DNA of 64,000 bases from Rodentibacter abscessus (GCF_047160095.1 NZ_AP038785.1:372001-436000); one strand, 5' to 3'. Positions 34,935 to 43,367 are shown, counted from the first letter of the stretch. The notes: generated from the sequence alone by a model not told the origin. Translations and numbers: made by a program.

Positions 34935-35921
34935 ATGATAAAGAAATGGGGTATTTTGCTCGCAGCGGTTTTAATTGCCGCGGTTGTCTTTCCTTATTTA
35001 TTCGTTAAAGTCGTGGAATGGCAACGGGTATTTAATCAGTTTATTTCGGTAAATTTACATCAAATCAAAGCGCATTCCGATACGGCAGGTTTTACACTCA
35101 TCGTCGTGAGTTTTTTATACGGTGTTATTCATGCGTTAGGACCGGGACACGGTAAATTTATTATCGCCGGTTATCTTTCAACACATCAAAGCCAATTGAA
35201 AACCAGTATGCTGCTCACTTTTTTATCTTCATTAATGCAAGGTTTAGTCGCTATTACTGCTACTACGATTGTTGTCGTGATACTCCGACTTTCATCACAT
35301 TATTTTCAATTGAGTCAGCTTTGGTTGGAACGAGTGGCGTTTTTGCTTTTATTCATTTTGGGGATGCGCTGGATTTATCAGGGAATAAGAGGTTGGCGTA
35401 AGAAAAATATTGTGTCACATAAATTGCAAATTAAATCCGTACAACAATTTTCTCTGCTAAAACAAAGTGCGGTAAAAAATCCACGTGTTTTTGCACCGAT
35501 AAAATCTACGGCTTCTTGTTCATGCGGGCATCAGCATTTGCCGAGTGATTCGCAATTACGGCAAGCAAATGATTGGAAAGCGAAATCATTGGTGATTTTG
35601 AGTATCGGTATGCGCCCTTGTTCCGGGGCGATTTTCGTTTTGTTTTTTGCCTATATGTTAGATCTTTATTGGTGGGGCGTGGTGGCAACACTTGCAATGG
35701 CATTAGGTACGGGCTTGATGTTATCGGCATTTGCACTATTGGTGCGATATATTCGTTCACATGCAATCAAATTAGCACAATGGTATCGTTCACCGACTTG
35801 GGTGGAAAAAAGTGATGTTATGCTGAAATGTATAGCGGGGGCGATAATGGTATTTTTTGCGCTTAGCCTATTGTACGGCACGACATTATCGGCAACAGGC
35901 GGTGTTGTGCTCTTCCGCTAA
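34935..35921 (+). CDS. zevB: NicO/RcnA-type metal permease, ZevB-like
   Basis: A 328-residue inner-membrane protein with about six helices. It has the NicO signature GVIHALGPGHGKFIIAGYL in helix 2 and SIGMRPCSGAIFVLFFAYML further on. A cytoplasmic or periplasmic loop near residue 190 is metal-ligand-rich: STASCSCGHQHLPSD. An in-frame GTG at 34923 overlaps zevA; ATG 34935, 4 bp after the zevA stop, is preferred. It is coupled to zevA and followed by tRNA-Asn on the other strand. The family moves Ni, Co or Zn; the ion is not readable here. Confidence 0.85.
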   Translation: MIKKWGILLAAVLIAAVVFPYLFVKVVEWQRVFNQFISVNLHQIKAHSDTAGFTLIVVSFLYGVIHALGPGHGKFIIAGYLSTHQSQLKTSMLLTFLSSLMQGLVAITATTIVVVILRLSSHYFQLSQLWLERVAFLLLFILGMRWIYQGIRGWRKKNIVSHKLQIKSVQQFSLLKQSAVKNPRVFAPIKSTASCSCGHQHLPSDSQLRQANDWKAKSLVILSIGMRPCSGAIFVLFFAYMLDLYWWGVVATLAMALGTGLMLSAFALLVRYIRSHAIKLAQWYRSPTWVEKSDVMLKCIAGAIMVFFALSLLYGTTLSATGGVVLFR

Positions 35922-35948
35922 AAAAATAAAGCCTATCAACAGATAGGC
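35921..35948 (-). terminator. Terminator of tRNA-Asn
   Basis: GCCTATC-AACA-GATAGGC hairpin; on the minus strand it is followed by TTTATTTTTTT. It sits between zevB and the oppositely oriented tRNA. Confidence 0.8.
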
Positions 35949-36018
35949 CCAAAACTCTTTTGGTTTGTAATTTAGGATTCGTCAAAGGAGACAAACGAAA
36001 ACTAAGCCAAAAGAAAAT

Positions 36019-36094
36019 TGGCTCCTCCTGCTGGACTTGAACCAGCGACATATGGATTAACAGTCCACCGTTCTACCGACTGAACTAAGGAGGA
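36019..36094 (-). tRNA. tRNA-Asn (GTT)
   Basis: A 76-nt cloverleaf on the minus strand with encoded CCA. The acceptor is TCCTCCT / AGGAGGA, the anticodon loop is CTGTTAA (GTT), and the T-arm is GGTTCAAGTCC. A single-gene unit with its own promoter and terminator. Confidence 0.97.
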
Positions 36095-36127
36095 ATAAAT
36101 TCTTGTATTACAAGGAATTGGCTGCGC

Positions 36128-36156
36128 ATTCTAATGATCAGAATATTACTTGTCAA
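36128..36156 (-). promoter_or_regulatory. Promoter of tRNA-Asn
   Basis: On the minus strand TTGACA, a 17-bp spacer and TAGAAT are followed by a GC-rich discriminator (GCGCAGCC). The tRNA starts 34 bp on. Confidence 0.75.
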
Positions 36157-36207
36157 TGGATAAAAATAGAAAATTCAAAAAAATTATCTGATTTGTTTTT
36201 CATTTTT

Positions 36208-36242
36208 CTATCCACAAAACCTGTGGATAACTTTGTGGATTA
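36208..36242. promoter_or_regulatory. Cluster of three DnaA-box-like sites
   Basis: The 411-bp gap between tRNA-Asn and uvrB has no gene. It contains CTATCCACA (36208, 8/9), a perfect TTATCCACA on the minus strand (36222-36230) and TAATCCACA on the minus strand (36234-36242, 8/9), within 35 bp. The first two form an inverted repeat. The rest of the gap is AT-rich, with a TTGACA at 36399 and a TGCTAGAAT at 36457 as candidate uvrB promoter parts. Confidence 0.5.
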
Positions 36243-36505
36243 AATTGAACTTGAGATCAGAGAATACCGATAAATACTGGGGATTTGGGATATGGAATAA
36301 AAATTGGTTGTAAAATAGCATTTCCTTATTTTTCAATATGTTAGATAAAGTCCAGTAAAAAAATTGAAAATTTTTACTGATTTTTTATGCTTTTTCTCTT
36401 GACAGCGCTAACACTGTGTAAAACTTACCTTTTTCCCTCAACTGGAGAGTGAAATATGCTAGAATAGCACCAACAAAAACTTATTAAATTTTAACCGCAC
36501 TTTTT

Positions 36506-38542
36506 ATGACAGAAAAAATTAATAGTAAACCTTTTATTCTTCACTCAGATTTCAAACCTTCGGGTGATCAACCTCAAGCGATTGAAAAACTCGCAGAAAA
36601 TTTAGATGATGGGCTGGCTCATCAAACATTACTAGGGGTAACGGGATCCGGTAAAACATTTACCATCGCCAATGTGATTGCAAAACTCAATCGCCCGGCA
36701 ATGTTGCTTGCACCGAATAAAACCCTTGCGGCACAGCTTTACGCCGAAATGAAAGCGTTTTTTCCTGAAAACGCAGTGGAGTATTTCGTTTCTTACTATG
36801 ATTATTATCAGCCGGAAGCCTATGTGCCGAGCAGCGATACTTTTATTGAAAAAGATGCTTCTATCAATGATCAAATCGAACAAATGCGTCTTTCGGCGAC
36901 AAAATCCTTTTTGGAACGCCGCGATACGATTGTGGTGGCATCGGTTTCCGCCATTTATGGTTTGGGCGATCCCGATAGTTATTTGAAAATGATGCTGCAC
37001 TTGCAGCAAGGGGCAATTATTAATCAGCGTCAAATTTTGGCAAAACTGGCGGAATTACAATACACTCGCAACGATCAAGCTTTTCAGCGCGGAACTTTCC
37101 GTGTACGTGGTGAAATTATCGATATTTTTCCTGCCGAATCGGACGATATCGCCATACGTATTGAGTTATTTGATGATGAAATCGAGCGTTTGAGTTTATT
37201 TGATCCGCTTACCGGACAGGGATTGGGGAGGGTGCCACGTTATACGGTGTACCCGAAAACGCACTATGTAACACCGCGTGAACGTATTTTAGACGCGATT
37301 GAAAAAATCAAAGCGGAATTGGTGCAACGCCGTGAATATTTCATTAAAGAAAATAAATTGCTGGAAGAACAACGAATTAGTCAACGTACGATGTTTGACA
37401 TTGAAATGATGAATGAGCTTGGCTATTGTTCCGGTATTGAAAATTACTCGCGCTATCTTTCCGGTCGAAATGAGGGCGAGCCGCCTCCGACTTTGTTCGA
37501 TTATATGCCATCTGATGCGATCCTCATTATTGATGAGTCTCACGTTACCGTGCCGCAAATCGGTGGAATGTATCGTGGCGACCGTTCACGTAAAGAAACT
37601 TTGGTGGAATACGGTTTCCGTCTGCCATCGGCGTTGGATAATCGTCCATTACGTTTTGAAGAATTTGAACGACTTGCACCACAAACGATTTATGTATCTG
37701 CAACTCCCGGCCCTTATGAATTGGAAAAATCCGGTGATGAAATTATCGATCAAGTTGTGCGACCGACAGGTTTGCTCGATCCGGAAATTGAAATTCGTCC
37801 GGTTTCGATTCAGGTGGATGATTTACTTTCCGAGGCCCGTCAAAGAGCGGATAAAAATGAACGTGTTTTAGTCACTACGCTAACAAAAAAAATGGCGGAA
37901 GATCTTACCGATTATTTAGATGAGCATGGCATTCGTGTGCGTTATTTGCACTCGGATATTGACACTGTAGAACGCGTAGAAATTATCCGAGATTTGCGTT
38001 TGGGGGAATTTGATGTGTTGGTCGGAATCAACTTACTCCGTGAAGGTTTGGACATTCCGGAAGTTTCATTAGTGGCAATTCTTGATGCGGATAAAGAAGG
38101 TTTTTTACGTTCGGAACGCTCGCTTATTCAAACGATTGGTCGTGCGGCGCGAAATTTGAACGGAAAAGCGATTCTGTATGCGGATAGCATCACAAAATCA
38201 ATGGAAAAAGCCATCACGGAAACCAATCGCCGCCGTGAAAAACAAATGAAATACAATAAGGAACAAGGCATCGTTCCACAAGCATTAAATAAAAAAGTGG
38301 GGGAATTACTTGATATCGGGCAAGGCGCTACAACCAAAGGAAAAAGTAAATCACGCAGTAAAATCATTGCTGAACCGACCGCACTTTACAATGCACCGAA
38401 AAATGCAAAAGAATATCAACAGCAGGTCAAAAAATTGGAACAGCAAATGTATAAATTTGCACAAGATTTGGAATTTGAAAAAGCCGCCGCGATTCGAGAT
38501 CAGCTCCATCAGTTGAGAGAAAAATTTGTGATGAGTGAGTAA
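36506..38542 (+). CDS. uvrB: Excinuclease ABC subunit B
   Basis: A 678-residue DNA repair helicase-like protein that scans damage with UvrA and then loads UvrC. Walker A is GVTGSGKTFT near residues 47-56. The damage-clamping beta-hairpin region is VEYFVSYYDYYQPEAYVPSSDTFIEKD. Further motifs are DESH, VLVGINLLREGLDIPEVSLV, IQTIGRAARN and the C-terminal UVR domain KNAKEYQQQVKKLEQQMYKFAQDLEFEKAAAIRDQL. There is an uptake signal just before the start and no clear ribosome-binding site. I could not find a LexA box upstream. Confidence 0.97.
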   Translation: MTEKINSKPFILHSDFKPSGDQPQAIEKLAENLDDGLAHQTLLGVTGSGKTFTIANVIAKLNRPAMLLAPNKTLAAQLYAEMKAFFPENAVEYFVSYYDYYQPEAYVPSSDTFIEKDASINDQIEQMRLSATKSFLERRDTIVVASVSAIYGLGDPDSYLKMMLHLQQGAIINQRQILAKLAELQYTRNDQAFQRGTFRVRGEIIDIFPAESDDIAIRIELFDDEIERLSLFDPLTGQGLGRVPRYTVYPKTHYVTPRERILDAIEKIKAELVQRREYFIKENKLLEEQRISQRTMFDIEMMNELGYCSGIENYSRYLSGRNEGEPPPTLFDYMPSDAILIIDESHVTVPQIGGMYRGDRSRKETLVEYGFRLPSALDNRPLRFEEFERLAPQTIYVSATPGPYELEKSGDEIIDQVVRPTGLLDPEIEIRPVSIQVDDLLSEARQRADKNERVLVTTLTKKMAEDLTDYLDEHGIRVRYLHSDIDTVERVEIIRDLRLGEFDVLVGINLLREGLDIPEVSLVAILDADKEGFLRSERSLIQTIGRAARNLNGKAILYADSITKSMEKAITETNRRREKQMKYNKEQGIVPQALNKKVGELLDIGQGATTKGKSKSRSKIIAEPTALYNAPKNAKEYQQQVKKLEQQMYKFAQDLEFEKAAAIRDQLHQLREKFVMSE

Positions 38543-38596
38543 AAGTGCGGTCAATTTCTTTGATGTTTTCAAACTCATTCGAAATTGCCCGCACTT
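38543..38596. terminator. Bidirectional uptake-signal terminator
   Basis: AAGTGCGGTCAATTTC faces GAAATTGCCCGCACTT over a 22-nt loop. The left arm is an exact uptake core; the right arm carries one change (CCCGCACTT). It serves the convergent uvrB and nanY genes. Confidence 0.75.
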
Positions 38597-38606
38597 ACTT
38601 TGATTA

Positions 38607-39710
38607 CTAACCTATAATTTCGGATAATGCGACTTTACGATTTTCATAACGCGAACGGGTGCAAGCGTCTGCTGTCGCAATAGCAGCGCGTGCAGCCTCA
38701 CCGGTTAACAGTTTTTCAAACTCTGCGCTAGGCTGCATACCATGCATGATATCGTTTAGATATTTCATTTCTTTTTTCATAATTGAACTTAGCCACATTG
38801 GGGTGCGTTTGCCCGGTTTGCCATATTGAATGGCTCCATCCATTTCTGTGCTGTTATAAATACGGGCTCGATCATCATCTTCTTCTTGGCTTTCGTGAAC
38901 GAGAAAATAAGTGTCTTTTCCATCTACACGTAAAGTGCCTTTGGTATTATACATATCAATTTTAATTGCCCCTTTCTCTCCTTGGATTAACACATAATGT
39001 TCTCCCCAACGAAATGCAGATCCCCATTCAAGCACTGCAAAACGGTTATCTTCATATTCCATAGTGACAAAAATCATATCGTCTTCATCACCAAATTTTT
39101 TGCCATTATGTGCAACATTAGCGGCTGCCATTGTTACGGTTTTCGGCATGCCGCCCATTAAAAATTGAACGCAGTCAAGTTCGTGAATATGGTGGTATAA
39201 GTGTCCTCCTGATTTTTCACGAATTTTTTTCCAAGATATCGTCGGTTGTTCTTCTTCCCAACCGTTGCGAGCAGTATGACAATAAAGCACTTTACCGATG
39301 ACACCTTGATTAATTAATTCTTTCGCATGATGAACACCGTTGAAGAAATTCATTACATGACCTGCCATAAATTTCACACCATTTTCGTCACAAGCACGAA
39401 CCATTTCATCGCAATCTTGATAATTTAATGCGATGGGTTTTTCACAGAAAACGTGTTTTTTGTTTTTTGCGGCTAGTAAAACAGGTTCTTTGTGTAGGTA
39501 ATTTGGCGTTGCGACAATGACGCAATCAACTTTAGGAGATGTGACCAATTCTTCCAATGAATCGGCAGCTTGACATTGCAATTCTTCGGCAATAGCCTTG
39601 CCATTCTCCGGATCATATACATATGAAATATGCGCATCTTCCAGTTCATTCATAAAACGAGCCAGTTCTGCACCAAAATAACCTACACCTACAACACCGT
39701 AATTAATCAT
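38607..39710 (-). CDS. nanY: NanY/YjhC-like Gfo/Idh/MocA oxidoreductase
   Basis: A 367-residue NAD-dependent oxidoreductase starting at 39710 (MINYGVVGVGYFGAEL), preceded by AAGGAG. The N-terminal Rossmann fold has GVGYFG; the catalytic EKP motif is CEKPIAL (Lys-91); the substrate domain has GGHLYHHIHELD. The sequence closely resembles, from memory, E. coli YjhC (NanY), which acts on 2,7-anhydro-N-acetylneuraminate. A NanX-like transporter is divergently encoded nearby, which supports this. It is the last gene of a three-gene minus operon with a GntR regulator and a paralogue. Confidence 0.82.
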   Translation of the reverse strand: MINYGVVGVGYFGAELARFMNELEDAHISYVYDPENGKAIAEELQCQAADSLEELVTSPKVDCVIVATPNYLHKEPVLLAAKNKKHVFCEKPIALNYQDCDEMVRACDENGVKFMAGHVMNFFNGVHHAKELINQGVIGKVLYCHTARNGWEEEQPTISWKKIREKSGGHLYHHIHELDCVQFLMGGMPKTVTMAAANVAHNGKKFGDEDDMIFVTMEYEDNRFAVLEWGSAFRWGEHYVLIQGEKGAIKIDMYNTKGTLRVDGKDTYFLVHESQEEDDDRARIYNSTEMDGAIQYGKPGKRTPMWLSSIMKKEMKYLNDIMHGMQPSAEFEKLLTGEAARAAIATADACTRSRYENRKVALSEIIG

Positions 39711-39729
39711 ATTGGACTCCTTATTTGAG

Positions 39730-40800
39730 TTAATTTTTGAGGGTAATGCGTTTTTCAACAATCATTGAGTATTTTGCCGCTTCTGCAATTTCAATTGAGT
39801 CGGCAAGACATTGACTTAAGGGGGAAACGGTTTCATGGCGTAAATGTTTTACTACATCAAGCGCTTCAATTTCTGCAGCACGACTTAACCAAAATGGACA
39901 GAGTGTGTGGGGTTGATTGTATTGCTGAGTTCCTTTTGAACTATCACGTAAAGATAAGTCGGCTTCAAATTCTTCATATAAATCATAATGTTCTGTTTTA
40001 CCGTCTGCATAAGTGAAGGTTACGCTGGAAGTGAAAAAATTAATATCAATGATCCCTTTTTCTCCGTGAATTTGTATTCCCCATTGGTGTTGGCGATAAG
40101 CCGTTCCTATTTCTAAAGATCCAAGAGCACCGTTTTTAAAGTGAAAAAGAAGTTGAATAATATCGCGGTTATCGGGTGTATCTTTGTGAGCAATATTGGT
40201 AGATTGAGCATAAACGGATGTTATATTCCCTACCAGCCAACATAATAAATCTAATTCGTGAATTAAATGAAAAAGTTCACCGCCGGTTAAATTAGTATCA
40301 AGCTTCCACCATTCTTTATTACTTAAGTTTTCAATCCAACGTTGGCGTACGGCTCGTATAACAGTGAGTTGACCGAGTTGGTGATTTTCTAACACTTGCT
40401 TAACACGTAATAAACCGGGAAGTGTGCGTTCTAAATATCCGATAAAAATTTGGCGATTTTTTTCTTTTGCTAAATGAATTAAATGCCGGCAATGGGAAGA
40501 GCTTAAAGCAAAAGGTGTTTCGATAAAAATATTGCAGTCGGCATTAAGTGCAAGAAGAGCCGGTGAGTAGTGGGCGTAATTAGGCGTCGCGATAACAACA
40601 AGTTCCGGTTTACTATTATTTAGTAATTCTTCGGTGCTAAGAAAAACGCGACTTTGATATTGCTGAGCCAATTTATCTGCAAGAGCCGGATTGATATCTG
40701 TCACAGCAATTAAATTCGCGCCGGCTTTATGAAATGCAGAAGCAAGTTGTGAGCCAAAAAATCCACAGCCGATTAATGCGATATTAAGCTCCTTATTCAT
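39730..40800 (-). CDS. Gfo/Idh/MocA-family protein lacking the EKP lysine
   Basis: A 356-residue paralogue of the downstream NanY-like protein, starting at 40800 (MNKELNIALIGCGFFGSQL) with AGGAG upstream. The Rossmann motif GCGFFG and ELFHLIHELDLL (His 178, His 181, Asp 184) are kept. The EKP motif, however, reads IETPFAL: Thr-95 replaces the conserved lysine. It could be a non-oxidoreductase, a subunit partner of NanY, or an enzyme using a different mechanism. Translation is coupled to the regulator upstream (8-bp overlap). Its own function is unassigned. Confidence 0.8.
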   Translation of the reverse strand: MNKELNIALIGCGFFGSQLASAFHKAGANLIAVTDINPALADKLAQQYQSRVFLSTEELLNNSKPELVVIATPNYAHYSPALLALNADCNIFIETPFALSSSHCRHLIHLAKEKNRQIFIGYLERTLPGLLRVKQVLENHQLGQLTVIRAVRQRWIENLSNKEWWKLDTNLTGGELFHLIHELDLLCWLVGNITSVYAQSTNIAHKDTPDNRDIIQLLFHFKNGALGSLEIGTAYRQHQWGIQIHGEKGIIDINFFTSSVTFTYADGKTEHYDLYEEFEADLSLRDSSKGTQQYNQPHTLCPFWLSRAAEIEALDVVKHLRHETVSPLSQCLADSIEIAEAAKYSMIVEKRITLKN

Positions 40801-41500
40801 TTTCTTCTCCTTGTAATAAACGTTGTCTAATTCCTTTGAAATAGTGCAAAATAGCGAGTTGCATTCGTACAAGATCGCGTGTTTCAACCGCATCGATTAA
40901 CTCTTTATGTAACATCGCCATTTGAGGAGCTGAAAGTTGCATTTCCGGTAAATCTTTTTCTACTTCATGATAAATCTGCCAAAATGCATCTAAATACTGT
41001 AACAATAGAGGATTATTAAGAGGTTCATAGAGTTCTACATGCAAGCGATATTCATCTTTTGGTGAAAATTTTTGGTTCTTCGCATTTTTTTCCATATTGG
41101 TTATATATTTTTGAAGTGCGGTCACTTTTTCATTGGTTATTTTGGCAAGAACCATTGGTGCAAAGCCATATTCTAAAATTTCTCGAATATCTAAAATATT
41201 GATGAGCTGATTCAAATCTGAACGCAAATTAAGTTGAGTATGGAAACTCAAGCCACGAATCATTGGTACTAATGAGGATTCACTGACAAAGGTGCCAATG
41301 CCATGTTTAATATCTACAATATGTAACGCTTCAAGAGATTTAATGGCTTCTCGTAAGCTGGAACGGCTTACATTAAGTAATTCAATTAATTCGTTTTCTG
41401 TTGGCATTAAATCGCCGGATTTTAAATTTCGTTTAATGATTAATGCTTTAATTTTGTCTTGCAGCTCAAGGCTGGCTTCTTTTTTATTCATTGTTTTCAT
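40793..41500 (-). CDS. GntR-family (FCD/FadR subfamily) transcriptional regulator
   Basis: A 235-residue regulator. The N-terminal winged helix-turn-helix (residues ~10-75) shows LMPTENELIELLNVSRSSLREAIKSLEALHIVDIKHGIGTFV. A C-terminal FCD ligand-binding helical domain includes LDIREILEYGFAPMVL, YRLHVELYEPLNNPLLLQYL and HKELIDAVETRDLVRMQLAILHYFKGI, with a His/Asp metal site likely. It is divergent from the NanX-like transporter and first in the operon with the two oxidoreductases. It probably binds the dyad at 41583-41603. The effector may be a sialic-acid-type sugar. Confidence 0.85.
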   Translation of the reverse strand: MKTMNKKEASLELQDKIKALIIKRNLKSGDLMPTENELIELLNVSRSSLREAIKSLEALHIVDIKHGIGTFVSESSLVPMIRGLSFHTQLNLRSDLNQLINILDIREILEYGFAPMVLAKITNEKVTALQKYITNMEKNAKNQKFSPKDEYRLHVELYEPLNNPLLLQYLDAFWQIYHEVEKDLPEMQLSAPQMAMLHKELIDAVETRDLVRMQLAILHYFKGIRQRLLQGEENE

Positions 41501-41541
41501 TTTCTATTTTTCTTACCTGATTGAATACTTTCTTTCAAATT

Positions 41542-41557
41542 TGTGATCTGGTTCTCA
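41542..41557. promoter_or_regulatory. CRP-like site upstream of nanX
   Basis: TGTGATCTGGTTCTCA keeps the left half-site and 4 of 5 bases of the right. A second near-match, TGTGATCTCTTCCACA, lies at 41645-41660. They suggest catabolite control of the sugar cluster; neither is perfect. Confidence 0.4.
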
Positions 41558-41577
41558 TTCTTCTTTCATTCACTTGA

Positions 41578-41606
41578 TTGACATAAGACATCATACGTCT
41601 TATCTT
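41578..41606 (+). promoter_or_regulatory. nanX promoter with overlapping operator dyad
   Basis: TTGACA (41578) and TATCTT (41601) are 17 bp apart. Between and across them lies an inverted repeat, ATAAGAC (41583-41589) and GTCTTAT (41597-41603), with a 7-bp centre. A dyad in this place fits repression by the divergent GntR protein. Confidence 0.6.
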
Positions 41607-41688
41607 TGTTTATGCAAGCAGAAAATAGTAGTAATTTAAAATTCTGTGATCTCTTCCACAAATTTCTACTCGTATAAAGGAGGTTACT

Positions 41689-42918
41689 ATGGCAAATACG
41701 TTACCATGGTACAAAGAAGTAAGTCCCATTCAGAAAAAAGCATTATTTGCAGCATGGCTAGGGTATGTTTTCGATGGCTTTGATTATATGTTGATCACTT
41801 ATGTGCTTTTGGATATTCAAAAAGAATTTGCTATGACGACAACGGAAACTTCAACGTTATTATTGGCGGCTTTCGTTGCTCGTCCGTTAGGTGGGGCGAT
41901 TTTTGGCAGTTTTGCAGATAAATATGGTCGCCGTTTGGCGATGATTGTTTCAATTTTGGTCTATTCGGTTGGAACATTTTTGTGTGGTTTATCTACCGGT
42001 TATATTTGGCTTTTCATATTTCGTATGATTGTTGGCATGGGAATGGCAGGGGAATATGCTTGCTCTTCTTCTTATGCTATTGAAAGTTGGCCGCAACATC
42101 TGCGCACCAAAGCCAGTGCGTTTTTAGTCAGTGGTTTTTCTATTGGAAATATTTTAGCTTCCCAAATCATTCCTTGGATTGCGGCTGCTTATGGTTGGCG
42201 GATTGCGTTTTTCATTGGTTTGGCACCAGTTATATTGGTACTCTATATACGTCGCCATGCTCCGGAAAGTGAGGAATGGGCTACCGCAAAAGCGGAAGGA
42301 AAAGTGAAGAAAGTACCATTGGCGCAGTTATTTTCGAAAAAGCAATTGCCAATAACACTGATCGTCTTCTTCGTTTGTTATTCAATTTTTTCGGTAAATT
42401 GGCCGGTAGTAGGGTTATTGCCACTTTACTTAAAGGAGAATGGCTACGCCGAAAGTGTAAAATCATTAATGTTTTGGGCTGGATTTGGCATTCTCATTGG
42501 CACGCTGATTGCCGGATTTATAGGTGATAAATTAGGTGAAAAGAAAACATTTGTTTATAGTTTATTACTTTCTCTTTGCTTCCTTTTCCCTGTGTTCTAT
42601 TTACCGAAAAATAATGAGTTTACACTTGGGATATTATTATTTTTCTTACTTGCAACAAATTTGGGCATCGCCGGTTTAGTACCGAAATATATGGCTAAAT
42701 TTTTCCCAACGGAAATGCGAAGTACCGGGATTGGATTCATTTATAACTTTGCAGCTATTGGTGGTGGGATAGCTCCGGTTATCGCTGCCGCATTGAGTGA
42801 ACGTGTGGGCTTAGGGTCGTCTTTGGTTTATGTCACACTATTTTGGACGTTATTATTAGTGGGATTAGTCGGACTAAGAATTCCTGAGCGTGTTCAAGAA
42901 CATACAAAAAATAAATAG
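41689..42918 (+). CDS. nanX: NanX/NanT-like MFS transporter (putative anhydro-sialate importer)
   Basis: A 409-residue major facilitator with about twelve membrane helices. Loop 2-3 has the MFS motif GSFADKYGRRLAM and helix 4 has RMIVGMGMAGEYACSSSYAIESWP, close to NanT-family sialate transporters. It is about 90 residues shorter than E. coli NanT (496 aa), lacking the two extra helices, as in the YjhB/NanX branch. The start has AAAGGAGG. Divergent from the GntR regulator and oxidoreductases, it probably imports their substrate. 2,7-anhydro-Neu5Ac is inferred, not shown. Confidence 0.78.
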   Translation: MANTLPWYKEVSPIQKKALFAAWLGYVFDGFDYMLITYVLLDIQKEFAMTTTETSTLLLAAFVARPLGGAIFGSFADKYGRRLAMIVSILVYSVGTFLCGLSTGYIWLFIFRMIVGMGMAGEYACSSSYAIESWPQHLRTKASAFLVSGFSIGNILASQIIPWIAAAYGWRIAFFIGLAPVILVLYIRRHAPESEEWATAKAEGKVKKVPLAQLFSKKQLPITLIVFFVCYSIFSVNWPVVGLLPLYLKENGYAESVKSLMFWAGFGILIGTLIAGFIGDKLGEKKTFVYSLLLSLCFLFPVFYLPKNNEFTLGILLFFLLATNLGIAGLVPKYMAKFFPTEMRSTGIGFIYNFAAIGGGIAPVIAAALSERVGLGSSLVYVTLFWTLLLVGLVGLRIPERVQEHTKNK

Positions 42919-42953
42919 TATCTATCAGAAAGACAAAGTGCGGTCAATTTCTT

Positions 42954-43050
42954 CGGTATTATGTATCGGTTGCACAAAGAGAATTTTATCTCTTATATCT
43001 CTTAGAGTAAGGTGTGTTAGGCAAAGCCGTAACGCACCATTACATAATGT
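42954..43050. repeat. Palindromic intergenic element, copy B (right end shortened)
   Basis: The left end (42954-42989) matches the right end of copy A for about 36 bp with few differences (CGGTATTATGTATCGGTTGC at the edge). The core GTGTTAGGCAAAGCCGTAACG follows, then a short CATTACATAATG end. It lies between nanX and tRNA-Val. Confidence 0.75.
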
Positions 43051-43090
43051 TGAAAATATCAGAAATTTTAACCGCACTTTGTTCCAGCTT

Positions 43091-43121
43091 AAAAGAAAAA
43101 TCCCCATTCAACGAATGGGGA
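43091..43121 (-). terminator. Terminator of tRNA-Val
   Basis: TCCCCATTC-AAC-GAATGGGGA, 9-bp perfect stem. On the minus strand it is followed by TTTTTCTTTT. Confidence 0.88.
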
Positions 43122-43129
43122 CTTAAATA

Positions 43130-43206
43130 TGGTGCGACTAGCTGGACTCGAACCAGTGACCCCCACCATGTCAAGGTGGTGCTCTAACCAACTGAGCTAT
43201 AGTCGC
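43130..43206 (-). tRNA. tRNA-Val (GAC)
   Basis: A 77-nt cloverleaf on the minus strand with encoded CCA. The acceptor is GCGACTA / TAGTCGC, the anticodon loop is TTGACAT (GAC), and the T-arm is TGGTTCGAGTCCA. Confidence 0.97.
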
Positions 43207-43220
43207 GTCAAACGCAGCGG

Positions 43221-43249
43221 ATGATAAACAGTTTTTTCTATAAAGACAA
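43221..43249 (-). promoter_or_regulatory. Promoter of tRNA-Val
   Basis: On the minus strand TTGTCT and TATCAT with a 17-bp spacer, 14 bp upstream of the tRNA. Confidence 0.6.
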
Positions 43250-43324
43250 GTGATTTTCTCTAATGTTTGTTATGAATGATAAAAAATTAACCAAAATGAC
43301 TCGTTTGGAAGTTCATAACTCTTT

Positions 43325-43353
43325 TTGATTTTGGCTTTTTTTCAGCGTATAAT
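43325..43353 (+). promoter_or_regulatory. pykA promoter
   Basis: TTGATT, a 17-bp spacer and a perfect TATAAT, then the GC-rich discriminator GCGCGCC. The start point would be near 43360. Confidence 0.75.
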
Positions 43354-43367
43354 GCGCGCCGACTGGC

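Noticed and set aside
36350..36505. LexA (SOS) box upstream of uvrB
   Set aside because: No CTGT-N8-ACAG match is present; ACTGTGTAAAACTTAC is only partial.
36095..36505. Chromosomal replication origin
   Set aside because: DnaA-like boxes are present, but there are no neighbouring origin genes and I see no AT-rich 13-mer array. Listed as a separate cluster instead.
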